Shown here: positions 30,990-40,527 of the stretch, one piece after another
Layout: each line of letters opens with the position of its first letter
Numbering within the stretch: position 1 is the first letter of the stretch
Assembly (NCBI GenBank): GCA_025201845.1
Contig: MU603957.1
Location: 25,517 to 89,516, forward strand
From: Martensiomyces pterosporus
Taxonomy: Eukaryota; Kickxellomycota; Kickxellomycetes; Kickxellales; Kickxellaceae
Direction: 5' to 3'
DNA: 64,000 nt
Notes under the pieces: model-generated
Database searches by the model: none
What the model was told of the DNA's origin: nothing
What the model saw: only the letters and a program-made list of their open reading frames with translations
Made by a program: the position numbers and the translations under genes

Positions 30990-32681
30990 TTACTGGTAGA
31001 CCTTGCCGAAAGGCGACTGGTAGCCAGCGTTGTTAAGGTCGTGGACAAACTCCTTGGCAATGAGGTAGTGCTTGTGGACCTCCTCGGCCGAGAACTTGTG
31101 CATGGCGACCCAGTTAGGAGCCATGGGGAAGGGGTTGGGCATGGGGTACTTGAGGCCAGCATCGCCATCAATGCCGTAGCTGGGGTCGCTCTTGTGGTCC
31201 TCGTAGACATGGTAGTCCTCGGAGTAGATGTGCGACTCCTCGGCCGAGTTGTAGACCTCGCTGGGGACGTGGGTGGGGAGGCCGTGGTTGGACGAGAACT
31301 CGTTGTCAATGTCAGAGTAGCCGTGCTCGGCAGAGTGGTGGCGGCTCTTCGACTGGTAGCGGCTCTTGGGCTCGTGGCTCCTTGACTGGTGGCTCTTGGT
31401 CTTGTGGCCGCCAGCAGAAGCAGTGCTGTAGACGTCCTCAGCCTCGGAGGCCGAAGCAGTGCTGTAGTTGTTGGAGCCGGGGGTGGTGGTCGAGTTGTTG
31501 GCAGTGTAGGTGGGGAACCACTTGCTGAGGACATCCTCGGGCAGCTGCTCGACAATCTTGTTGTCGACGTAGTGGTCGGAGCAGACAGCGAGGTCGTTCA
31601 CGTTCTCAAAGACGCCCTGGACAAGAGGAGGAACAGCGGGACGGCTGGTGTCAGCAACATAGACACCCTGGTAGACAGGACCGTTGTAGGTGACAGGGGT
31701 GGTGGGGACAGAGGTGTCGATGTCGGTGGGGTTGGGACGAGGGATGCACTTCCTGACGGGGGGCAGAGAAGGCATGGGAGGAGGAACAGCGTTGCGCTTG
31801 CGGATGACATCGCGCTTGCTCACCGAGGAGCCGTTGTCGTAGCTGTAGCACATGTTGCCGTAGCCGAGCTGCATGACGGTGCGGATGGGCTCGTTGTACG
31901 CGACGATGTTGCTGTTGAGGCTCAGGGGGTTGTTGTTCGAGTCGACGCCGTCGATGGCCCAGAGGTGGTTGCGGGACTGCTGCCAGACATTCCACAGGCG
32001 GTCAATGTTGGTGTGGTGGAGCCAGAAGACAAAGTCGTTGGGGCTGGACATCTGCACCATGTCGCCGCCGACGGCAAGGTGGACGGCACCGTGCAGACTG
32101 AACTCAATGCCGGGACGCAGGTCAGCCATGCCGTTGGCGCGGGAAAGAACCGACTGGATGTACTCGGGCGAGTACCAGGCGTTGATGCGGTTGCCGTTGT
32201 TGAACTGGCGCTGGAGGCAGTGGTTGTTGGGGTAGGTCATGGTCCATCCGCTCTGGACGCCGTTGGAGATGCAGCTGTCCCTGCCCTGGCCGTTGCCGCC
32301 CAGATAGTTCGAGGCGAAGACGGCTGAGCCAGCGGGGTTGGCGTAGTCACGGAGCTCGTCCCAGTAGGGCATCACAAAGTTGGGGTTGAAGCGCGAGCCG
32401 ACGTACTCAAAGTCCTGGACGAACCGGCGGTGGAAGGGGAAGAACATCTCGCAGTTGTGGATGGTGTCAAAGTTGGCCGCGTGGAGGTAGCCGAACCAGG
32501 CCATCCAACCGCTGTTCTGCATGCTGGTGATGGTGGACTTCACGGTCTGCCACTCCGACTGCGACAGGTTGCGGATTTCCTTACGGACCGAAACCCGGGA
32601 GCAGCGGGGCTGGTTCTGCTGGGCGTTGACGCCGACGCCTGCCAGGGCGGCGAGCGCGATAAAGGCGGAAGTAAGCTTCAT
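30990..32681 (-). CDS. Secreted tyrosinase, copy 4, with long C-terminal extension
   Basis: 563 residues. Signal peptide about 20 residues (A-L-A-G-V-G-V-N-A). Copper ligands: His67, His75, His84 and His197, His201, His222/His223. The catalytic domain ends with G-Y-G-N-M-C-Y-S-Y-D. Dibasic sites follow (S-K-R-D, R-K-R-N), suitable for Kex2 processing. An extension of about 250 residues includes a His/Ser/Lys/Arg-rich stretch (with H-Q-S-R-S-H and S-R-H-H-S) and ends with the shared tail W-V-A-M-H-K-F-S and Y-Q-S-P-F. The extension is unique among the four. Fungal tyrosinases are made as latent forms opened by removal of the C-terminal part. Confidence 0.93.
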   Translation of the reverse strand: MKLTSAFIALAALAGVGVNAQQNQPRCSRVSVRKEIRNLSQSEWQTVKSTITSMQNSGWMAWFGYLHAANFDTIHNCEMFFPFHRRFVQDFEYVGSRFNPNFVMPYWDELRDYANPAGSAVFASNYLGGNGQGRDSCISNGVQSGWTMTYPNNHCLQRQFNNGNRINAWYSPEYIQSVLSRANGMADLRPGIEFSLHGAVHLAVGGDMVQMSSPNDFVFWLHHTNIDRLWNVWQQSRNHLWAIDGVDSNNNPLSLNSNIVAYNEPIRTVMQLGYGNMCYSYDNGSSVSKRDVIRKRNAVPPPMPSLPPVRKCIPRPNPTDIDTSVPTTPVTYNGPVYQGVYVADTSRPAVPPLVQGVFENVNDLAVCSDHYVDNKIVEQLPEDVLSKWFPTYTANNSTTTPGSNNYSTASASEAEDVYSTASAGGHKTKSHQSRSHEPKSRYQSKSRHHSAEHGYSDIDNEFSSNHGLPTHVPSEVYNSAEESHIYSEDYHVYEDHKSDPSYGIDGDAGLKYPMPNPFPMAPNWVAMHKFSAEEVHKHYLIAKEFVHDLNNAGYQSPFGKVYQ

Positions 32682-34641
32682 GCTTTGTCTGTTATTGGTT
32701 AGCTGTAATGATTGTTTGTGTGGTGATGGAGGGGGTGTGGATGCAACAAGTCAATTGTTTGTGTGATGCAGCGATGTAGGGGTGTCTCCTGCGGAGGGGT
32801 GAGAGGGTTTGGAGGGAGGGGGAGTGGGTATCGAGCGTATAAATGAGGACACAGGCAGAGTAGGAAACCCCTGAAGACAAGTGAGAAATAGACCGCTAAC
32901 GAGGAGGATGTGCTGGCGTTAAAGAATAAAAGGAGAACTTGAGGGGAAAAGAAGGAAAACGGCGCAAAGTCTGCACAGGGGAGCAAGCACTTTTATATGT
33001 GCTTCTGCCGGTGCCGCTCCTTGCAAAGAGAGCCCAGCCTGCTGTATTCCCAACGTGCATCTGCATGCGAGAACTTGTCAGCTGGACCTCACATCCCCCT
33101 GCAAAGTGGGCTGAGAGAGAAAGGACGCAGAATAGCGGGAAAGAATGCCGGACCAGTGGAGTGAGCGGTTCGGCATGCATGGTGCCTCGCAAAATAAAGT
33201 GAGGGCTCCCCACACATGCCCATTCACTATTCCACCACTATGAGACCGCTGCGCAGGCTGGGGCCTCGTGCTGCTGAAGCAAAGCAGTGCCATGCCCGGG
33301 CTAAAAATACGCCAGGTATTTTCGTTTGTTTGTGCCCGCTGCCCCCTTTCAAGGAGGAAAAGCTGCTGCTCCTATTTTGCCTCACGCTCGCCTACAGGAA
33401 ACGGCCTTGCTTTGTTATTGTGTGGATGTTGAGAAATTAAAGCAGCAGGAGGATCGGCGCGCCCAATGGTGATTTTCGCCCTTACTTGTTTAACTACGCA
33501 TTACGATCGGCCTTCCTCCGCCCTGTGTGCGCTAATGAGAAGCCGTGCGTGTCCCAAGGAGTGCCGCCGCTGTGCGAGAGGATCCATCAATCAGGAGCAC
33601 ACAGCATCCGGATAGGGTGCTTTGCTCGCTGTGAGCCAGATGTGCCCGCTTTTGTGTGTCGGCAGCGCGGATTCGGTGCTGTTGACATATCTTGCCTGCG
33701 CATCTGTATACACAGAGGTGGGGGCGGGATCAATCTACGATGACAGCATGTCAGTGTGCTTGAAGTATAGCCGGGCGCACCCAATCAAGAGGCTGTTGCG
33801 GCGCACCTCCTGCCACCAGGTACGCAGCGCAGCCCTCCGGCAAAGGCAGCCCAGCACCGCTGGAGTTCCTCAACCGGCAGGCCGCAATCTGCCTGTGTTC
33901 CTGCCATATTTTTAGCACGCATTGCTGTGTGTCCAACTATACAGCAAGCAGCGAATCCAAGCGCCGAACAAGGTGCAGCGCTAACCCATCGCAAGATGCG
34001 CGGATTTCATATATTTATAAATCAGAAGTCGGCCGATGCAAGACTGCCTTTCTAAACTGCGATATTTTTACAAAAATTATAAATATGATCTATTTTTAGA
34101 AGCCACAGTCTAATCCGGGTAGCAGCTAGAGAGGAGACAGGCGCTGCTCTGCTGCTGAATCCACATCGCTGATTTGTTAGCACTGCATATGTTGTCCCCG
34201 CCATCCCTACTTTCTTTGCGGCGTTTGCCCACAAAGGAAGAAAGAAAAAAGGGTTTTGTGGAGATGGACATCCGCCGCAGAAAATCTACAGAACATACGC
34301 ACAATGCACCGCACGTACACGTAAATATGCATGGAGACACAAAAGCATATATAGCTCAGATAAACACAGATGGCTCAACCGCCGAATGGACTATGGATAG
34401 AAGGATCTTTTCGGCCGTTGGAGCGCTGAAAGGACGCTTAGGCAAAACGATAAATCCGCAATGGAGGCTTTGCAAGTGTATAGGCGCCAGTCAACATGCA
34501 GTGGTAGTATCACAAAGGTCACGCATAAATACACCCGTAAATATAGAGAAAGAAGACTCTTGGAAAGCATGAGAGGAAGGAACCTTGCAAAGAAGACAAA
34601 GTACATTATTGAGCAAGGCAGCTAACCAGGTCCAAGCTAGA
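32682..34641. other. Intergenic, 2.0 kb
   Basis: Tyrosinase 4 promoter and the 3' side of repeat protein A. AT-rich near 33990-34100 (several TATTTATAAAT-like pieces). Open frames have no recognisable product. No repeat or RNA gene is seen. Confidence 0.5.
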
Positions 34642-35997
34642 CTACACAAACTTGACGTCGATGCTCGAGTTGCTCGTTTTCGCAACAAAGTCGTGCTGCA
34701 GCTCGCTAACCTCGCCAATCTTTGCGCGCTTGTAGCTCTTGTCATCCACAATGTAGTTAATAGCTGGTGCTGGCACCTGCGAGCTCTTCCACTCGACAAA
34801 CACCTTGCTGTTCGACGTCTTTGCATCCACAGTGCCTCTAAACGACCTAGCTGGCAGATTCGCTCTAATTTTGCTGTTCGTGGTGGTCAGGCGGATTCTT
34901 GCTGCAGCCAGAGGGTCAACGAGGTCAATGGTACCGTCAATCTTGCTGTTGGTAGTGTATACCTCCAAAAGGCTTCTCACCTTCCATGTGCCTTCGACCT
35001 TTGCATTCTTTGTGGAAACACGCATGGAATCAGCCTCCACACCCATCGTGTTGATAGACGAGTTGGTCGTATGCAGGTCCAAGTCATTGGCCTTTGTATC
35101 GCGGCAATTAATCGACGAGTTGACTGTCTCCCCTCGCACCTTGTCGGCTGCAACTCTGAGCAGGGTAAGAGAGCCGTTCGACGTGACCGCAGTGAGACTG
35201 GGCGTCCTGATGTTCTCCACCTCCATCTTGCCGTTTGACGACGTGGCGTTCACTTTCTCAGAAGCAGTAACGTTGGTGAGTCTCATCTCGCCGTTGCTCG
35301 TGGCAAACCTAATGTCGCCGCCCCTAATGTTGCTCATCGATACGCTGCTGTTCGAGGTCTTGAGGTTGATACGGCCAAAATCGACGTTGGTCAGGGAGCT
35401 CATATCCACTCTTCCATTCGTGACTTCCACACGGATTCCCGGATGCACACAGCTAACCGTCGACGGCACACGCACGATAATGCGGCACTGGACCATCATC
35501 ATGTTCCAGAACGCCCAGTTAACACTTACGTGGAAGTCATACTCGTCGTGCGAGTTAAAATGCACCGTGAACTCGGACCTATCTTCGATCCCCGTTGTCG
35601 GTGACGTGAGCTCGGCAGTAACAACGATGGTGCCTTGGTTGTTCAGGTTGGTGTCGGGCTCAATGACCACGCTGCTGCTACTGACGCCCGTGGTGTGGAT
35701 ATAGAGAGGGTGGTCGAAGGCAAATCCCTTGGTAGCGACCAGCTCCTTGGCGCTTTTCTTGTCGACTTTGATGTCCCCCTGGCTGCCTTCCACAAACGGG
35801 GGAGGCGCATCGGCGGGTGCCCGAGGGTCAGACTCGGAGTACTCTGGCGGCAGGTCCTGCGTAGGAATCATGTGCGTAATCGAGGGAGCTGAGGGCTCGG
35901 CACTGCCTTGTGAAGTAGTACCGTCGAGATAGCCTCTGGAGAACTTCTCTCTGGGGTTCTTACTGTCGGGGTTAAACGAGCTATCCTTTTGGGCCAT
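34642..35997 (-). CDS. Ladder repeat protein, DUF4097-like, copy A with PSAP and PPEY motifs
   Basis: 451 residues from the ATG at 35997 (the open frame continues upstream, but that ATG gives the same N-terminal plan as copy B). The first 75 residues are unstructured and hold P-S-A-P (35-38) and P-P-E-Y (50-53). A globular region follows (F-A-F-D-H-P-L-Y-I-H-T-T-G, W-A-F-W-N-M-M-M-V-Q-C). From about residue 215 the chain repeats T-(T/S)-N-(S/G)-x-(I/V/M) about every 20 residues, 10 or more times: a predicted beta-solenoid. No signal peptide or membrane segment is seen. Function unknown; the short motifs suggest ESCRT-I and WW-domain (Rsp5/Nedd4) contacts. Close relative of copy B. Confidence 0.75.
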   Translation of the reverse strand: MAQKDSSFNPDSKNPREKFSRGYLDGTTSQGSAEPSAPSITHMIPTQDLPPEYSESDPRAPADAPPPFVEGSQGDIKVDKKSAKELVATKGFAFDHPLYIHTTGVSSSSVVIEPDTNLNNQGTIVVTAELTSPTTGIEDRSEFTVHFNSHDEYDFHVSVNWAFWNMMMVQCRIIVRVPSTVSCVHPGIRVEVTNGRVDMSSLTNVDFGRINLKTSNSSVSMSNIRGGDIRFATSNGEMRLTNVTASEKVNATSSNGKMEVENIRTPSLTAVTSNGSLTLLRVAADKVRGETVNSSINCRDTKANDLDLHTTNSSINTMGVEADSMRVSTKNAKVEGTWKVRSLLEVYTTNSKIDGTIDLVDPLAAARIRLTTTNSKIRANLPARSFRGTVDAKTSNSKVFVEWKSSQVPAPAINYIVDDKSYKRAKIGEVSELQHDFVAKTSNSSIDVKFV

Positions 35998-36508
35998 GGC
36001 GGACAGAGAGTATCGAGCTGAACTATCTTGCCAGATAAAGAGGATAAAGTAGTGCTGTAGAAAGAGCAGTAGCGCAAAATAATTAGTAGAGAGAAGCAGG
36101 GAAGGAGCGGAAATGAGAGTGGGCGGAGTTAAATAACAGCGCCAAGACTCGCACCGCACACAGCTTGGTGGTGCCACATATTGAGCGTTACTTGGAAAGC
36201 ACCGTACATGTTCCCCTCTGTCCCTTGCCTTTTCCGGCGTCTTGATGTCTGCCTAGTGTCTTGGCTTGCACGATTGTCGTGCTTTGAGAAAGTGTCTATG
36301 GCTGGCTCTCATACTCCCTCTGCAGCTTGCCAAGACCTGGCTTGTATCCCCCATTGCGCATGACCAAACCCTCTGTTTGTCTTGCGGAAGAAAGTGCATG
36401 AGCTGCATATCCATGTTGATCCTGGACATACATTCAATACATGCGTATTTGCCATGAACTAGCAATGGCGTGACGTGAAAAAAAATTGGCATAGAAATGC
36501 GTTCAGCT
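35998..36508. other. Intergenic, 511 bp
   Basis: Between copies A and B. It holds the promoter of A and the 3' end of B. No other feature is recognised. Confidence 0.5.
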
Positions 36509-37849
36509 TCAGGCAAACCTGACGTCAATGCCGCCATTCGTCGTCTTGGCGGCAAAGTCATGGACCATCCTCCCCATCTCGCCGACATTAACGCGCCTAT
36601 ACGCCTTATCGCGCACAAGATTCTGCATCGGGGGTGGGGGCATCTGAATGTTCGCCCACTCCACCGTTGCATGGCCGTTGGAAGTCCTGGCGTCAACCGT
36701 TCCTCTGAACGAGTCAGCCGGCAGCAGCGCTCTAATCTGGCTGTTGGTTGTGTTCAGGCGGATATTGGCCGGCGCCTGCGGATCAGCCAGCGCAATGGTG
36801 CCATCGATCTTGCCGTTCGTGGTGTAGATGTCCAGCAAGGTCTTCACCTTCCACATCCCCTCGACCCTGGCGTTCTTTGTGGCAATATGGAGAGACTCGG
36901 CCTCCACACCGATGGTGTCAATCGATGCATTGCTCGTGCGCAAGTCCACCTCCGATCCCTTAATGTCGCGGCCATCAATGGATGCATTTGAGGTTTCCAC
37001 GCGAGCCCTGCCCACAGCAACATCGCGCAGATTGATGGAGGCGTTGGAGGCAGTTGCTGAGAGATCCTGGGTCCTGATGTTCTCGAGCTCCATACCGCCG
37101 TTGCACGACCTGATCTCCAGCTTCTCGCTAGCCACGACATTCTCCGCCCTGGCCTTGCCGTTGCTGGTGGCAAGCTTGACATCGCCTCCTCTCACATTGG
37201 TCATTGATACGTTTCCATGCGCAGTCTTCAGATTAAGCCGACCAAAATTGACATTGGCCAGCGAGGTCAGATCGATTTGTCCACGCTCGATCTCGCCCCT
37301 GATGCCTGGGTGCACACAGTTGATGGTGGATGGCACGCGGACAAAGAACTTGCACTGGACCATCATCATGTTCCAGAACGACCAAGCGAGGTTGGCGTGA
37401 AAGTCGTATTCGTCGTGCTCATTCAGGTGCACAGTGAACTCGCATCTGTCTTCGATCCCCGCTGTCGGCGACGAAAGCTTGGCGGTGATGACGACAGTGC
37501 CTTGGTTGTTTGGGTTGGTGTCGGGCTCAATGATGATGCCGCTGCAGGCAATTCCGGTGGTGTGGATGTAGATGGGGCGATCGAAGGCAAACCCCTTGGT
37601 GGCGACGAGCTCCTTTGGGTTCTTCTTGTCCACTTTGAGGTCCCCTTGGCTGCTCCCAACAAATGGCGGGGGAGCGCCGGGTGGTGCCTGGGGGTCGGAC
37701 TCGGAGTACTCTGGCGGCAGGTCCCGGGTTGGCACCATGTACATGACAGAGGGTGCTGAGGGCTCGGCGCCGTCTTGGGGGATGTGGCTGTCGAGGTAGC
37801 CGCTGGGGCTCTTCTTGTCGGGGTCAAAGGGCTCCTTGACGTATGTCAT
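36509..37849 (-). CDS. Ladder repeat protein, DUF4097-like, copy B with PSAP and PPEY motifs
   Basis: 446 residues from the ATG at 37849. Same plan as copy A: a short tail with P-S-A-P (30-33) and P-P-E-Y (45-48), then K-G-F-A-F-D-R-P-I-Y-I-H-T-T-G, the W-S-F-W-N-M-M-M-V-Q-C-K block, and a long ladder with N-(G/A)-x-I steps. Identity to copy A is high over most of the length by eye. The tandem arrangement on the same strand shows a local duplication that kept both short motifs, a sign that they matter. An adapter or scaffold role is inference. Confidence 0.75.
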   Translation of the reverse strand: MTYVKEPFDPDKKSPSGYLDSHIPQDGAEPSAPSVMYMVPTRDLPPEYSESDPQAPPGAPPPFVGSSQGDLKVDKKNPKELVATKGFAFDRPIYIHTTGIACSGIIIEPDTNPNNQGTVVITAKLSSPTAGIEDRCEFTVHLNEHDEYDFHANLAWSFWNMMMVQCKFFVRVPSTINCVHPGIRGEIERGQIDLTSLANVNFGRLNLKTAHGNVSMTNVRGGDVKLATSNGKARAENVVASEKLEIRSCNGGMELENIRTQDLSATASNASINLRDVAVGRARVETSNASIDGRDIKGSEVDLRTSNASIDTIGVEAESLHIATKNARVEGMWKVKTLLDIYTTNGKIDGTIALADPQAPANIRLNTTNSQIRALLPADSFRGTVDARTSNGHATVEWANIQMPPPPMQNLVRDKAYRRVNVGEMGRMVHDFAAKTTNGGIDVRFA

Positions 37850-38218
37850 TGTGTGTGTGTGAACGGGAAAGTGAAACAATGGTGTGGTGAATAGAACAGT
37901 AGCTGGTGGGGTTGGAGAAAGGCATACGGCGGGAGGCGGGGCGTGGGCAAACCAGACGCAATAAATAGCAGTGCCAAGACCCGCCTTTCCCCTGGCAAGC
38001 AGCCCTGTGATGCGCGCCTTTTGGGCTCCAGTTCTCCACAGCTGTTCCTTAAATCGTCACTCTTTCAGTCTAAAAACCTGTTTATCAGAGCCTTGTGCCA
38101 CCAGCAAAGCGCACAATTGCAGCACGCAGTTTAGCGAAATAGCCAGATATATAATGGGATGTTAGAATACAAAAGAGCAGCAGTCTGAGAGCATTGTGTT
38201 GACAAAACTACAGCGAAA
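37850..38218. other. Intergenic, 369 bp
   Basis: Promoter of copy B and the 3' side of copy C. No gene or repeat seen. Confidence 0.5.
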
Positions 38219-39544
38219 TCAGTGTGTGGTGATGACAACTGGCGAGTTTGTGCTCTCGACCTCCAGCACATTGGCACCGATGCCAATGACGCCCTGTTTC
38301 CAGTTTGTTCTGTTTTCATAGAACGTCGCCTCGGCGATTCCAAGGTTGACGATGCTGTTCGCTGCCCTTATGTCAAAGTGGCCCACGTAATCCTCGTTGA
38401 GCGCAAGCCTTACTGGCCACCCGGCGGTCCTTATGCGCGACCGAACGCCGTCTCCGGCTACAGTCAGTTTGCCCTGGACAATGGCCGACGTGGCATTGAT
38501 GTTCAGCGACCGGCTAATGGTCCAGCTGCCACGCACTGGTGAAGTGGACACATCTACGTCAAGGCTGAATGCCGTGATTTCGTCGATGGTGACAGGGCCA
38601 GCAACGGTTCTGATTGTTAATTCGTCGGCTCTCACCGCTCGCAGAGCAACGGTGCCAGATCTTCCCTTGACAGACATGGTTCTGGTAACAACGTCGGCCA
38701 TCTCCACTGATCCATCGGGCGCGTTCACACGGATGCCTTCACCAGCTACACATCCGCCAACTTGTATAGTGCCACGAACAGCAACCAGTTCAACGTTTCT
38801 CTTGACCTCAACGTTCCCGACATTCACCTTGCCGTCAGCAACAGCGACCCGCAATGTATCAGTGCCGATTTCGTCCAGTCTGGCAATGCCGGAGACCATG
38901 GCCACGTCCAGCCTAGATACCTGCGCTTGTGTAATGCCTGACATGGTAAGATGTGATCCGGCAGGCAGTCTGAGTCCAAGCTCGGGGAGCGGCGACAGCC
39001 TACCGTGTGGCAGCACCACCTCGCATTCGGCCACCTGACATGTGCCCTGTGCACCATCAGCCAAGATGAAATCAATCATGCATTTGCTGGACTTGGCATC
39101 CACCCGCGACTTGGCATCCACCAGCCGCTCGCCATTTTCCTGGCTCTGTAAGCGGTGTCGGAACCGCGCTACCAGGGACACCAGCCCACAGGACCTATTC
39201 TCTGTATCCGTGCGCACCGCTACGCTGGTGCTGGAGAAGCCCTCAAACGAGAGCACTATGCTATGAGCAGGCCGGAGCAGCTGCGTGGCCTGGACGAGAG
39301 TATCGCTCGACGTCATTGTTAGCTCGGTGGGCTCGAGCACCACTGCTGCCGCTGGACTCAGCGGCGCTGCCTGGCCTGCTTCTTCTCTTTCGCTGCTTTC
39401 GGTGTAGTCATTCAGCTCGGTGTAGTCATTCAGCTCGGTGGGTTCAAATGGCGAGTAGGGCGGAGGAACCTCGCCTGCCAGGAGGTGCTGGGGTGGACCC
39501 AGGAGTCCGTTGTCGCCATCGCCGTCGTCGTCGCCAAAGTTCAT
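38219..39544 (-). CDS. Ladder repeat protein, diverged copy C with PPPY motif
   Basis: 441 residues. An acidic N-terminal stretch is followed by P-P-P-Y (27-30) and a short repeat N-D-Y-T-E-L (two units). The rest shows the same type of ladder (V-A-V-R-G-T-I-Q-V-G-G-C-V-A, V-K-G-R-S-G-T-V-A-L), but with different residues and without the conserved W-N-M-M-M block. It keeps the PP-x-Y motif and lost P-S-A-P. Family assignment is by repeat pattern and gene position. It ends the tandem set A-B-C on the minus strand. Confidence 0.6.
   Translation of the reverse strand: MNFGDDDGDGDNGLLGPPQHLLAGEVPPPYSPFEPTELNDYTELNDYTESSEREEAGQAAPLSPAAAVVLEPTELTMTSSDTLVQATQLLRPAHSIVLSFEGFSSTSVAVRTDTENRSCGLVSLVARFRHRLQSQENGERLVDAKSRVDAKSSKCMIDFILADGAQGTCQVAECEVVLPHGRLSPLPELGLRLPAGSHLTMSGITQAQVSRLDVAMVSGIARLDEIGTDTLRVAVADGKVNVGNVEVKRNVELVAVRGTIQVGGCVAGEGIRVNAPDGSVEMADVVTRTMSVKGRSGTVALRAVRADELTIRTVAGPVTIDEITAFSLDVDVSTSPVRGSWTISRSLNINATSAIVQGKLTVAGDGVRSRIRTAGWPVRLALNEDYVGHFDIRAANSIVNLGIAEATFYENRTNWKQGVIGIGANVLEVESTNSPVVITTH
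39408..39443. repeat. 18 bp tandem repeat in copy C coding region
   Basis: GTGTAGTCATTCAGCTCG occurs twice in a row in the plus-strand reading and encodes the doubled N-D-Y-T-E-L in the minus-strand protein. A small in-frame duplication in the flexible N-terminal region. Confidence 0.8.
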
Positions 39545-39948
39545 GATAGTAGAATAAAATGCTCTGCACTAGCTGACAGTAAGATGCAAAGCGGTTCTGA
39601 GTACAAGGAGAGACAAGCTCCCTTGTCCGCTTCTGTCGTTGCTTCCCTTTTTGGGCAACGGCAGCGCCGTGTCTGTGAGAAGAGGTGGCGATTGTTTGGC
39701 GCTCAGGGATATCGTCTGCTTTGCTGCTGCCCGAGAACCCGCTTGTTTCTGCCGAGCAAAGTACCAGTTTCGCTGAACCAGCATGGGGTCTTGGCAGCCA
39801 CTACTCAGCCAAGCCGTGTGCCGTCACCCCAATGCAAGCCAAATATGCGCCACAGTGCTTGAAGAAAAAGGGCGTGTATTAGTAGATGAAGAGAAAAAGT
39901 TGTACAATGTCAGAGATGGTTAGAGCCCCTGGGCTCCCTGGAGGAATC
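39545..39948. other. Intergenic, 404 bp
   Basis: Upstream of copy C and the 3' side of ERV2. No feature recognised. Confidence 0.5.
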
Positions 39949-40527
39949 CTACTTTGGCGTGTATCTAACGTTATTCGGGCCACACCCGCAGTCGTAGGCC
40001 TCATGCACCTCTGTGCAGTTATAAATCGGCTTCTTCAGGACCTTATTCACAGTGTTGTGCATTTTACACAAATACTGCTCCAGCTCGTCCCTGGAGCTCA
40101 CCTGCGGGGGGTGTTTCTTCAGGTGCTGCTGGAAATGATGTGCGCAGTCGCCGCATGGGTACAGGCGAGAGAGCAGAAACAGGAAGCTCTCCATTGCCTT
40201 TGTCTCGTCCTTTGTCGGGTCCTCTGGATACCTGGAGGCCATCACATGCAGGAGGTACCATGTGCGACGACCCAGCTGAGCCCTCAGAGTCTCGTTGCCC
40301 ATCTTGCCCATCACCACGTGGCTGTCGCCCTTCCACAGCTCGTCAAAGCCGCCGCCAAACATGTTCTGGAACAGGCCGCCATTGGAGTCCTCGCGGGCCT
40401 CTCGCTCGTTGGCCAAATTCGTTATGTCGTGGTCCTGGAACTCGGCCCGGTACTTGTAGGCAGTCAGGGAGAGGAGGCCCAGACAGACAAGAGTCAGCGA
40501 AAGCAGGAGTGTCTTGATTTTTATCAT
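39949..40527 (-). CDS. ERV2: ERV2-like FAD-linked sulfhydryl oxidase of the ER
   Basis: 192 residues. The N terminus starts with a membrane anchor (about residues 7-23), and the protein is then luminal, as in yeast ERV2. The redox-active C-G-D-C is at 125-128 in L-Y-P-C-G-D-C-A-H-H-F. FAD contacts are visible: R-R-T-W-Y-L-L-H and H-N-T-V-N-K-V-L-K-K-P. The C-terminal C-G-C at 180-182 matches the shuttle pair that passes electrons to the flavin in ERV2. It makes disulfide bonds in the ER, which secreted Cys-containing tyrosinases nearby would use, though that is true of all secreted proteins. The anchor and C-G-C separate it from mitochondrial ERV1. Confidence 0.9.
   Translation of the reverse strand: MIKIKTLLLSLTLVCLGLLSLTAYKYRAEFQDHDITNLANEREAREDSNGGLFQNMFGGGFDELWKGDSHVVMGKMGNETLRAQLGRRTWYLLHVMASRYPEDPTKDETKAMESFLFLLSRLYPCGDCAHHFQQHLKKHPPQVSSRDELEQYLCKMHNTVNKVLKKPIYNCTEVHEAYDCGCGPNNVRYTPK

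Noticed and set aside
30803..31555. Ser/Thr/Pro-rich minus-strand frame near tyrosinase 4
   Set aside because: It is a shifted frame of the same strand as tyrosinase 4, whose extension explains the low-complexity content.
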